From contig JAOCPU010000116.1 in NCBI GenBank assembly GCA_035772785.1, positions 1-18,640 on the forward strand: a stretch of DNA of 18,640 nucleotides, in the 5' to 3' direction. Position numbers and translations under genes: made by a program. Under the pieces are notes generated by a model. The model was not told where the DNA came from and ran no database searches. It saw only the letters and a program-made list of their open reading frames with translations. This stretch comes from Phlebiopsis flavidoalba (Eukaryota > Basidiomycota > Agaricomycetes > Polyporales > Phanerochaetaceae). Numbering within the stretch: position 1 is the first letter of the stretch; each line of letters opens with the position of its first letter. This document shows positions 8,174-18,020 of this stretch, piece by piece.

Positions 8174-8528
8174 TTTAGGGTATCCAGACAGTGGCCGATG
8201 CGCAGATTGATCAAATAGGCGTCCATATCCACCATTTTTGGCTCGCAATCAGCGCTGTTCAGGCTCCTGGGAATCCATCAAGTGACACACCGCCGACGAA
8301 AAATATTGGTAGCTCCTATATACATTCAGTAAAAATATCACGTTTAGCTGACAGTGTGCTCTACGTGCCTGAACATTCGATTAGCTAGTCAGCTTGGTGA
8401 TTTAGCTGTATTAGGACGAGATTTACCGGCATGTGTCCAGCTTCCGGGTTGGATACAGTACTGACGCTGCGTGCCTGACTGACGCCAGGGAATGAGAGCC
8501 GGCTTCTATGAGCGCCTATTCTCTCGCC
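8174..8528. other. Upstream region of the WD40 gene
   Basis: This gap holds the presumed promoter of the WD40 gene. I see no TATA box close to the start and no other feature. Confidence 0.4.
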
Positions 8529-11500
8529 ATGGCTCTCCCGCTCGACGACGAGTGAGCTACATCATCCCGCCGCCCACCGATTTCCCCGTACCCCGCCTCC
8601 AGCTTTCCGCCTCATGGCGCATCAAGGACGGCTCATCGGCGCCTCTGCTCATACCTCTCCGGGGTCATCATGAGCAGCCCGTAGAGCCATGGCCGAAATG
8701 GGCTCAGCATCCTCGCCATCGACTCGGGTGTGTCCTGTCTCGCTCTTGACACATCTACACAACTCTTGGGACGCGACGCGCCGGAGGGAATTCTCTACAG
8801 TGGTGGCAGAGATGGTCTCGGTCCTCTCCTGGGACCTCAACATACCCACGAAGCGGCGCGCGCAGCGATATGGCGTTTGGGAGGATGGGATGCGCCGTTT
8901 CAGGGGGAGGTGGGCGGCGCAATGGGAGATCATGACTGGTTGGGCAGACGAAGTCGAGGAGGATGAGAATGAGGACGGGGACGATGTTAGGAGCGACGGA
9001 GATATCTTAGGTGACGTGCAGAGCCCAGCAATGGAAAGAGGCGAAAGCGCAGACCACGACCCGAGGACGGCATACCCCACGAAGAACAATGGGAGACTGA
9101 TTGTAGACGCATTTCAGTCGGGAAAGGTGAGTGTTGCGTGCACACAGTGGTCCTCACCCCTTTCTGACCATCCGGGTAGATGTCCACAGTTCAGGCAATC
9201 CGTCCAGGCACACACGGATTGGGTGAACGACATCGTGCTATGTAACTACAACCAGACGAGTCAGTCCCATGACGTTTCTGTACTGCACTTGCTAAACGGT
9301 GTTTATAGTTGTGAGCGGTTCTTCGGACGGCACACTCAAAGCGTGGTCCCCGCATTCCGCGGCCGCCTCAGAGCCGTCACTCATTGGAACACACGATGAC
9401 TACGTCCGAAGTCTCGCATACTGGTGAGCTTTTTTAGGCACTCAACTCTCAGCCTCTTCTGAGCGACGTTGTACAGTCGTGACCGCCAATGGCTAGCGTC
9501 GGGCTCGTTCGACAGGAGCATTAAGCTCTGGGACCCCGCACGCACTACACAAGACCCACTTACTACCCTCCATCCACCAGATGCTCCCGGACCCAAAGCA
9601 TCCGTGTACGCTTTAGCCACAGACCCCTATGGGTCCGTCATTGCTTCTGGGTCTCCTGAGCGCGTTGTTCGCATGTGGGACCCGCGGTCAGGGAAACGCG
9701 TCAGTAAACTCGTCGGTCATACGTGATAATATCCGTGCCATCCTAATTTCAGAAGACGCTAGATACGTAAGTGAAATAATCTTGCTCCCTGTGCGCATCC
9801 GACGAACTTGTCCTAAATCTCATTGATACTCCAGCTTCTGACAGGTATCAGCAGATGGTATGCGCAACGTTAATCAAGATCATCCGTTATGCTCATATAT
9901 TCGATACAGCATCTGTCAAATTGTGGTCTCTAGCCACCCAAAGGTGCCTTCACACGTTCACGCACCATACGGACTCTGTTTGGTCCCTCTTCTCCAATCA
10001 TCCCTCCCCTCGAAATATTTTACTCTGGCGACCGCACCGGCCTAGTATGCAAAGTAGACGTCGAGGGTTGCACCGACATATCAGATGGAGAGTGCGTACT
10101 TATTGCCCAAGAGTCTGACCGCACTTCACCCAAGTGTCCACGGATGGCATCAACAAGATTGTCGCGATGGACGACAACCTGCTCTGGGCGGGCCTCGGGC
10201 ACAGCTCGAGCATCAAGCGTTGGCGGGTGCCTGCACGTAGAGCAGTGCGCGCAGTAGCCCTCGGTTCGGGTTCAAACGAGAACTTGTCCGTAACATCTCC
10301 TTCAGATTCCCCTCGGGAAACCCGGCGACACTCTGCCTCTTCCCCTAGCCTTCACGGACACGCTTCGCCGATGTCCATTCCCACTCACATTCGCAATCCC
10401 CGACCCCGTCAACGCGTACAAGGGGCCATAGTAACAGTACGTCAGTATCGACAACCAACCGCGCTCCACAAAACTGTCGGCGGACTAGATGCCGACCGCG
10501 AGGGCGACGAGACATGGTACGGCTTACCATTCGACAGCCTCATCAAAACTCACGTCACCGAACGAAGGATTCTCTGGTTTCGGCGCCAATTCCCCGCGGA
10601 CGCGACCCCGAAGTTGCCACCTTACTCAGCCGCCTCTGTCATGTCCGCCTGCCTCGACTCGCCCGGTCACTCACTACAAGCCGTGTTCTCAGCGAACAAT
10701 GCTGGGATTTTATTCCCCGTAGCACTAGTCCAATCCATGCGGACTCATATCCATCTCCAGGTACGCGTATGAACGGAGATGAAACTCCTCCACCCTCGAC
10801 GTACCGCCCGTCTTGATTTTGAGGAACGCGAAATCGCCTGTCTGATGCGGTACGGCGTTTACACAGCATGCCCGACGAGGTCATTACACGGCGAAGGCTA
10901 ACGGCCTTATTTTGCGCTGCGCGATGTTGAATGACCGTATACACGCGCTGACTGGTCGACACTGAGGGCGGCGTTGCTGTCTGGGACACTCGTGCGTGGG
11001 AGTTGCCTCGGTGCGGGGTTCCCTGTTGAAGACGGTCGCAGAGGCAAGCTTTTGCGGGAGCTCCGCTCAGGGAGCCGGGAAATGGGAGCGCCAGCGAAGG
11101 CAGGGAAGCAGAGCGAAGCCCAAGGGAAGCAATCGAGACAGTCAAGGAAAGGATAGAAGGCGAGGCCGTCGTGGCGTCATGGGCGAGCGTGTGACACCAA
11201 ACGGGACTGCTCACTGTTCACCTCAATGAAAGATGCTTTGAAGCAGAGATATATGGCGGACGAGGCTGGGTTTGGGGCCGGACAGACATTTCAGTGATGA
11301 AACGTGAGAAGTGAGTCCGTTCCAGTACGATACTTTTCGTTCCGCTCTAAACATTAGTCCAGTCAATGTTGGGAAGTCACGGGTGCTCCGAAACCTCTTC
11401 ATCCACTTCATTCGCGACCAGCAGCGGGCAGCCACGCGCCGTGTCCATCAGGTGACGTCCTCCCGAGGGCCATCATCTGCACACGAACGCGCCTCCAGGA

Positions 11501-13064
11501 CATATTGACCTTGGCTCTCAATCGCCGAAAAGAAACGCGCCCGTTCGTACCTTCAGACACCTCGCGCAGGTCTCATGTGTTGCAATCGAGAAGCGCTGTC
11601 GTTGTCTCTTCGCCCAAACATGGCTCCTGCTGTCACCCCCAACATCTCTACTCTACCTCGTACATCACCGCCTGCATATACCAGCTATGATATGCCCATC
11701 AACCGGGAATCCACACTCTCTCCGATACCTCAGTCACCTTTCACTAACAGCACCGACAGCACACCCATGCCCAGAAGGTCAACCACCTTGGACACACGGG
11801 AGCCCCGTGACGCGGGTGAATAATGACTACCCTTTTTCGCTTCGCGCGAGGAAACCCTCGGTTTTCTCAAGCGTACCCAGCCAGCGTCGTGCCTGTCCCC
11901 CCCTTCTCCCGACGATTTTTTCAAGCTGCGGGGTGCACCGGGGTGTCAAACCATTCGAGTATCAGGCCACAGCCACACGGCCGCGCCTGCGACCCCAAGT
12001 GGACTGATGGGTCGGTTGAAAGCGTTCGGGAAAGGTGGGAAGAGAGCAGGCACAGATAGCGTACCCGCTACAACCTGGCGCTGCTCTAACGCAGAACCAA
12101 CTACGCCGTCGGTATGTTGCAGCTTTCATTCTACACTTACACGCGCACTAAGAACTTCGTACAGGATATTTTGCAGCACCCTTCACCGAAGACTCCCCTT
12201 CAAGCCCTATTTTCCTCACCCCTCAACCCACCGTCGTCGCAGCGAGGCGCCGACGGTCGCAATGCCACCCGGAACGTTCCATATTGGCCTCATCAGCGGA
12301 GGAGTGCCCGTCGGGATGGGAGCACCTTGTATTCGTGGCCAAGTCTCGAGCACTGGGGCCGATGTCCGAACACTCGAGCATAGAGGTTATGCCGTTCTGG
12401 TTTGCTCGAGTATCTGCTCGTTTAATAAGATTCCGGTGGTACCTACCGTCAAAGTAAGCTTTGTGCTCCTGCCATACCGCGGTAAGGATCCGGATGAAGA
12501 ACAGCTGCCCGAGCTATTGAACGTGTAAGTCATTCTTGTTTTCGGCTCCAATCCTATTAGCTTCTAACGCAAAGTGTTACACACGTTATAGTACGCAGTG
12601 GCCAAGCTAACCGCGAGTCGATTCTTGCGGGTGCGCAAGCTTACACACCACGTAAGTCACCCCAACTACAGTGCTTGCGCTGGCTTACACTATGGTTTGC
12701 AGAGGTTCAGGACAAGCTTTGACAACTGAGTGCCGCAGGGTCCCAAGTGACCACCCCGCGCTCTTCATTCGAGGGCCCGTTCTCTGAAGCTCTCGCGCCA
12801 CGACAGCGAGTCTCGTCTCCGTCCAGAAGAATCTTTACGAGATCATCTGCAAACGAGGTCGTGCTCATCGCTGGACATGACGCTCGCATCTGTTCGTCAT
12901 ACGTGTGGCGACAGTCAGGAGAATTGGTCATGCATTATATGGAAGAAAAGAAGAACGCGCATGTACCACTTCCTTCTTCAACACAACGAACACCAGATCC
13001 TAGTCATATACGACGGAATCTCCAGTATATCCCCTTCGATCTAAAGGTACGACCACTTCTGTAA
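8529..13064 (+). CDS. WDR48: WDR48/UAF1-type WD40 protein
   Basis: This is a homologue of WDR48 (UAF1; yeast Duf1, fission yeast Bun107), a WD40 scaffold that binds and activates USP1/USP12/USP46-class deubiquitinases. The order of parts matches: N-terminal [12 protein letters not shown]; beta-propeller repeats with ALDTS...[68 protein letters not shown] and [13 protein letters not shown]; then a low-complexity linker; then the WDR48 C-terminal domain ([44 protein letters not shown]). ATG 8529 (CGCCATGGCT context) is the preferred start, though a base slip separates it from the main frame. Introns I can place: 9127-9179, 9260-9308, 9424-9476, 9767-9834, 9858-9909, 11311-11362, 12112-12164, 12525-12591 and 12652-12702. 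Many single-base frame breaks occur (e.g. 8726, 8820, 9723, 10006, 10544, 10592), nearly all extra bases. The exact stop is uncertain; 13064 is the first one in the final frame. Confidence 0.9.
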
Positions 13065-13478
13065 TCAATATTAGATCTGGAATTATGTTGTACTCTTCCA
13101 TTTGGTGGTATGCCTCGTTAGAAGTATGTTACACTGCAATCTAAACTGTCATTAAGTGTATCAGTACTTGTGTATATTTTCCACTCGACATAGATGCATA
13201 TGCCTATTTCATTGTGGAAGGCCGTCCATAGAGCTAGTCGCTTTCAAAAATGACGAGGAGCAGTGTCGGGGGGCAACGTGATGCCGGACCCCTGGCAGTG
13301 GCCTAGCGCACTGGCACCGCGCCCTCCGAAAGTGCTCAAACCATCTCCATTTCACTCCATTTCCGCATCCCTTTCTGGCCAGTGCTCGGTCGCTGGTTTC
13401 CCCCGCTCGTTCGCCCCCAGACGGTGGTCCTAGACAGTTCGTTCCGAACACTCATATCCTCAAGTTCACTTTCAAGCC
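13065..13478. other. Intergenic region between WD40 gene and secreted-protein gene
   Basis: It contains the presumed terminator of the WD40 gene (AT-rich, 13065-13200) and a CT-rich stretch (about 13330-13470) typical of a fungal core promoter. No separate gene is visible. Confidence 0.4.
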
Positions 13479-14526
13479 ATGCAGCTTTACCGATCCGTCT
13501 TTCTTCTTCATCATCTCTCGCTTTATTCGCCCGTTCTTCGCCGCTGGCTTCGGATGATGGAGAGCAGGCTCATATGGCGGGTCTCCCAGCTTTCTCAGCG
13601 CCCTGTCTATGAAGACGGGGAGTTGCCACCACTAAGAGACACGGACGGATGGATTGATCCTCGGCTTAATGGGCGGTCGCTTTCTCGATGTAAGTCCAGG
13701 GTCCTGGTACGTCACTGATGTCTGACATTCTCTCTCGCAGTTCACCACGAAGGAAACTTGGAGAGCCTTTGAATATCGTCATTTCCAGCCTGTCCGACCC
13801 CTACATACTGGAGGAATCCGGTCTTCGTGAATACGCGAAGTATGTGCTGTATCGGACTGTGCTTTTAGCTACTAACCGAGGCTCGGTTTCTAGCTCAATT
13901 GGCTTTGCTGGAGAGTGTTTGGGACTGCATTATGGGAACCTTCACGACGCGGACTTGGGCGACGGACTGGGGGACGCAAGTCGGAACATATGCTTGTTCG
14001 GTCCAGCACTATTTCCCAGTGTTCTGGGCACTTGCTGGGAAAGCGTTCGAGGAGGTCATCATTTCCGCGCATGGAGGCAGAATGGAACCATAGCTAACAG
14101 CGGGGCGTGGTTTATCGGGTGTGCGTAAACTCCCAGATTCACTTCTCCATTCATTGGAGCTCATCCTTGCCACCAGTGCCGTCAAAGGAGAAGGTGCGGT
14201 GCCCGACCTATGACCACCGCCTTGGGCGCTGACAGACCGCCCACAGGACTCTCCAAGAATTACAAGAACCACCAAATTGATGACGATGGCTACGACATCG
14301 GCCGCGATTATTTCGTCGAGAAGGCCGTTGCAGGTAGCCACTGGGAAGGCAAGTGGTGGAAGGCCGAAGTTCAATGGCACAGCGGTCTCATCCGCCGCGG
14401 GAAGCGAGGTACGAGATCTTCATGCGCGGCTTGTGGGTCTTCGTCATGATTTTTTTCTTCCTAGGTGTAAACCATGGCATCCCAATTGACGGCCGTGTTG
14501 CCGTTCTGACAGTTAATCGACTCTAA
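13479..14526 (+). CDS. Conserved secreted protein of unknown function
   Basis: Five exons (13479-13689, 13741-13839, 13894-14118, 14177-14408, 14465-14526) encode about 275 residues. The start MQLYRSVFLL opens a hydrophobic N-terminus that looks like a signal peptide. Distinct blocks follow: VYEDGELPPLRDTDGWIDPR, GGRFLDFTTKETW, LNIVISSLSDPYILEESGL, ECLGLHYGNLHDADLGDG, HYFPVFW, HFRAWRQNGTIANSGAWFIG, SHWEGKWWKAEVQWHSGLI, and a C-terminus reading RVAVLTVNRL. It is rich in Trp, Gly and His, but I see no known catalytic motif. From memory similar proteins occur in other agaricomycetes, without an assigned role. Frame breaks at about 13600, 13671, 13755, 13969-13973, 14002 (extra bases) and 14025 (one lost G) split it. 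Intron 13840-13893 has a good branch site (CTAAC), and the last exon joins in phase to the TAA. Confidence 0.75.
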
Positions 14527-15093
14527 CCCTCTCTCAACCTACGCGATACTGATACCCTCAACGCACTGGACCCTCTCCATTCACGACTATAACGACCATA
14601 CACTGACGCTCGCTAGAGGGCGAATGTTCCACTCACGCCATCTGTTGTATGTATGTAATCTATTGTACCAACCGCTCTGCCGTCTACCGTCTGTCACTTT
14701 TGCTATTAGACTTTGTCCACATTATCTCAGCTCGCATCGTTGTACATATCACTCGCTTTTTCTTGGTGTCTACTGGACCATGGATGTTTTGGAATATAGG
14801 TTCTATTTATTATTGCCAGCACCCCAAGCCCACTATGATTCCACCATGAGAATTCCAAGCTTCAAATTCCGGTACTGAATACTTTACAGCTTCGGTGTGG
14901 CCGTTCCGTCATCCTGGGCGTGTAACTTGGCGGTGCGTCACGCTAATCAGGTGATGTGTACTTGTCCCTTATAGAAGATGCTCAGTCATGAACGTTGTGC
15001 TTCTCTCCCTTTTCTTCTCAACCTCGGTGAGTAGTTCGTGCCGCTTTCTACCATCGGTAATGAATTGACAGCTCTCGGACAGACCTCATCATT
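14527..15093. other. Intergenic region with probable 5'-UTR intron
   Basis: No conserved frame is visible. At 15027-15071 a GTGAGT...GACAG segment of 45 bases looks like an intron in the leader of the downstream hydrolase gene, 22 bases before its ATG. The rest is the 3' end of the secreted-protein gene and promoter sequence. Confidence 0.4.
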
Positions 15094-16333
15094 ATGCCAG
15101 TTGCCCCTGTCAGTGACAATGGAGCAGTTATCTTCTACGAAGACACCGGGGCCCCACAAGGGTGTAACGACTACCTGACCCTTGTGCTTGTGCCACGGGG
15201 TCTCCTTCCATGGAGGTCGGTTCAGCAAAAATCAGGCTACTCTTCTTTCCGCACCGTTGATTTCTTATGATTTCAGCCATCTTCCACCGTATCCTGCCCC
15301 ACGCTATATCTCGAAATCTCCGTATCATTCGCATGAATCTGCGCGATTACCCTGGCTCGTCGCCCTATTCAGCGGACGAGCTTGCAGCACTGTCGTCATC
15401 GGACATGGATGTGCAAACTGCCGCCACGATGGAACACGGCAAGGAGCTCTGTGCTTTTCTACTGCACGTCATAGAGACACTCAAAATCCCAGCAATGAAA
15501 GATGCTGACGGAGTCAAGACAGGCGGCATAGCCTTGGTTACATGGTCTATGAGCAACATCCACGCATTTTCATTTCTGGGGAACGCTCAAGAGTTCCGAG
15601 CAGACGAAATAAGCTTGTTTTCACAGTATTTACGTACCGTCGTATTGTACGGTGAGGATAAGCTCTTCTGTCTCGAGAAATCGACGTTTGCTGACCAGGG
15701 TCTGGTCAGATCCGGCGGTCTCTAGCCTGGGTCTTCCTCCTCCTGAGGACGTGTATACACCCTGGCGTGACCCTGCCCTGACGACTATCAGGGCCAAGAG
15801 TGAAGCCTTTGCACCATGGGTATCTGGCTATTTCGAAAGCGTACGCGATCTCGCCGAAGTGAGCGCATCAACTCTGGCTACCCGAGGAAATGTTCAAGAT
15901 CATGACCCAGAAAGATCGCCTACCGTCTCAAGGATGTCTCGCGAGGAGTTGGAGGCTGTGATCGACTTCGACGTCGTTGAACGCTCGAGCTGGCGGGTGT
16001 TCAGCGTAGCGGCGGCCCATTCTAAATGCAAACTTTCGTCGCGCATTTCTGGACACAGGCGGTGTTTGGCCACACGTTAAGCTCTTGCTTATCTGGTGTG
16101 ACCAAAGCATGCATCATTGCATCTGGGCGGCCAAAATCATTACGGAGCTTGCGCGACAACCATCTCATGATGGATGTATGCGCCGGGTTCTAGAAACTGT
16201 GAAAATTCAAGGAAATCATTTTGTAAGTTTTTATTGATTTGTCTCGGCGGTCACGATTTTCACAACGTCGCTCGACAGCCTCATTGGGGATGATCCAGAG
16301 AGTATAGTTGACCTACTCGCCACACATGCGTAG
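15094..16333 (+). CDS. Alpha/beta hydrolase fold protein
   Basis: Four exons (15094-15215, 15277-15651, 15710-16222, 16279-16333) begin MPVAPVSDNGAVIFYEDTG. Removing one extra base at each of 15193, 16024 and 16286 gives a single frame of 353 residues whose phase agrees with the TAG at 16331-16333. Fold landmarks: an oxyanion-type HGVSFHG after strand 3 (residues 34-40); NLRIIRMNLRDYPGSS; a nucleophile elbow ALVTWSMSNIH with Ser131; a possible acid Asp296 in LLLIWCDQS; and a late histidine, His335 or His338, in GNHFPHWDDPE. The usual G-x-S-x-G is replaced by T-W-S-M-S. Ester or amide hydrolysis is likely but the substrate is unknown. No signal peptide is seen, so it is probably intracellular. 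It is read in the same direction as the two genes before it. Confidence 0.85.
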
Positions 16334-16680
16334 TACACCTTTCCTTTGCAAATTAACACACCTCGTGCGTACAAACAGTCAGGCTCGCTAACTACGGTCG
16401 AATATAAAGCTTCACTGGGTATAAAGGAGCGCACCGGAGCTTTGAGTAGCTTTTGTAACTCACCGGTAACCCGGGGGGATTTGATACGGCTAGGTTAATC
16501 CTGACCTCAAGTATCCATACCGGTACCCCTCGGCGTCCTCGCGGTCTTCCACCTGTGCCTAGAGGCATTTTTTTTGTGGTCCAACACTCTCACTCGACAG
16601 CCCATACTCCGCGACACTTGCAGTCTGGGTGCGGCTTTAAGAGTGGTAAGCCCTAGCTACGGCGTCCAATACACTGTGCG

Positions 16681-16737
16681 CGTCGCGCTGCGTCGCGCCA
16701 GCGTTACGCAAATATTGTGGACCCGTCGCGCTGCGTC
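16681..16737. repeat. Direct repeat CGTCGCGCTGCGTC
   Basis: Two exact 14-bp copies lie at 16681-16694 and 16724-16737, with 29 bases between them. The first copy continues CGTCGCGCC, giving a partial third repeat. Confidence 0.6.
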
Positions 16738-16792
16738 CTTCAGACACTTCACCCCCTCCCGTGGAACAGATGACGGTCATGCTGTCAAACGA

Positions 16793-16901
16793 GAAGCCTG
16801 CGCAATTGCAGGCACTTCGGCCTGTTAATGCGCCTCGCGGGCTACTTAGCCCAGCGCCCTCTTGACAGGTAAAGTGTGGCAGTCAGGCAGGACGCCCTGC
16901 C
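16793..16901. repeat. Cluster of three hairpins
   Basis: GAAG-CCTGC (16793-16801) pairs with GCAGG-CA-CTTC (16808-16818). GGGCTA/TAGCCC (16839-16852) is perfect with a 2-base gap, inside GCGC/GCGC. GGCAGG/CCTGCC (16886-16901) is perfect around ACGC. They may act as bidirectional transcription-end structures or belong to a small repeat element. None has a U-tract and eukaryotic termination does not need hairpins, so function is open. Confidence 0.45.
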
Positions 16902-17024
16902 ATGTCGCGCTGAGACACAAGTGTTGGAATAATTTGAAACCCGGATCATGTCATCTAACGATTAAATCATACAATGTAAATGCATGCTGCAAGCGTCAAG
17001 AGAGAGACCTAGATAACAATCCCG

Positions 17025-18020
17025 TTATTGAGACAACCTGAATAACATGTCAACATAGGGCATCGGCGTATTATAGGTAGCCTTCTTTGCAAATCCAACT
17101 GGCGCGTTTTTGTTTCGTACGCCCGAATCAAGGTCAAGTAACATGACAAAGAACGTGCCATCTAGCCCTTGCCCCACATTGATCTGGTCCATCGTTTGCC
17201 TCATGGATTGCATATTAGCGGCCACGAACGGCTGCAAGGATGCATATGGTACCCACTAGGGGGAAAAAGAAGAAACTTCGACCTCTTCGAGCAGTATATG
17301 CCAGCTCAGGCCTTCATTGCAATCGCGACGCTCGCGCACGCCGACGTAAGTAGAGGAACTTGGTCTTAAGCGTTTCTCTGGCGTCGAGGGGCCGAGCTCA
17401 AGGGCGCTCAACGACGAATCAACCGCATTCGCAGAGCGTTGGAACACGGTGCTTAGAAGTGAGAAAGTGCGGAGAGCCTTGAGCTTCGCTTCATATGCAC
17501 CAAGACCCGCTTTAGGCCACTGAGAGCGCGAGTGGCAGTTTGCATTTCGCCTTGTGCGTTGGCCAAGCGGCTTGTTGGCAGCTTTTGCTCTGTGTATCCC
17601 CGTTCGTCATGGGCACGGGAGGAACGATGCAGAAGATACATACACAGTATATGTCGACTTTTACAATCCGCTACACGAGAAAAGGTAACGTTAGGCCCTT
17701 CATCTGGAAGGGTGCAGATGTCTAGGATACTCTAGCAAGAGCCGCGAGGGTAACGAAGGCACCAGCGGCACCCCCGGTGCCCCCCACTAGCTATAATGGG
17801 GCGTGTCTAGAGCTCAACGAAAGGGCAGCGGAGAATGGGTCTAGTTACCCTAGTGCGCTTGTCGACTAGTGCTCTCGGAGCAAGCCCTCGTGGCTCTCGT
17901 AGGGCTCTCGGACGCCTCGAGGATTTCCACCTGCCATATTGAGATAACGGCGTCCATTTGTGGCACTAGACGCAGCTGCTGGCACAATATAATCCGAATT
18001 TCCTCGCTCTTGATTTTTTG
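17025..18020 (-). CDS. Probable MYND zinc-finger protein
   Basis: Read on the minus strand, 17542-17600 encodes SKSCQQAAWPTHKAKC, which fits the second half of a MYND finger (C-Q-x3-W-x2-H-x3-C), a protein-protein interaction zinc finger common in agaricomycete proteins. The first cysteine pairs should lie at about 17620-17680, where frames slip and only scattered Cys are seen. Downstream blocks are AYEAKLKALRTFSLLSTVFQ, RSANAVDSSLSALELGPSTP and, after a likely acceptor (pyrimidine run then TAG, near 17259), a clean final exon containing FVAANMQSMRQTMDQI and GTFFVMLLDLDSG, ending at the TAA at 17025. Upstream, 17851-18020 has a protein-like stretch (EEIRIILCQQLRL, MDAVISIWQVEILEASES) that may be the N-terminus. 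Exon structure and start are not resolved. Confidence 0.42.
17767..17781. repeat. Perfect GGCACC/GGTGCC hairpin
   Basis: GGCACC CCC GGTGCC forms a 6-bp GC-rich stem. It falls between the two protein-like parts of the minus-strand gene, probably in an intron or a poorly read stretch. Confidence 0.4.

Larger units (their letters stand above)
16334..17024. other. Convergent intergenic region
   Basis: This region separates the 3' ends of the hydrolase gene (plus) and the MYND-type gene (minus). No conserved frame is seen. It contains a 14-bp direct repeat and three strong hairpins, listed separately. Confidence 0.45.

Noticed and set aside
8649..9089. A 146-codon minus-strand frame with Ser-rich sequence
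   Set aside because: It is the antisense shadow of the WD40 gene; the acid-rich linker read backwards gives the Ser run.
8529..14526. Calling the WD40 and secreted-protein genes pseudogenes
   Set aside because: The breaks are overwhelmingly single extra bases while splice sites and conserved blocks are kept, so sequence error is more likely than decay.
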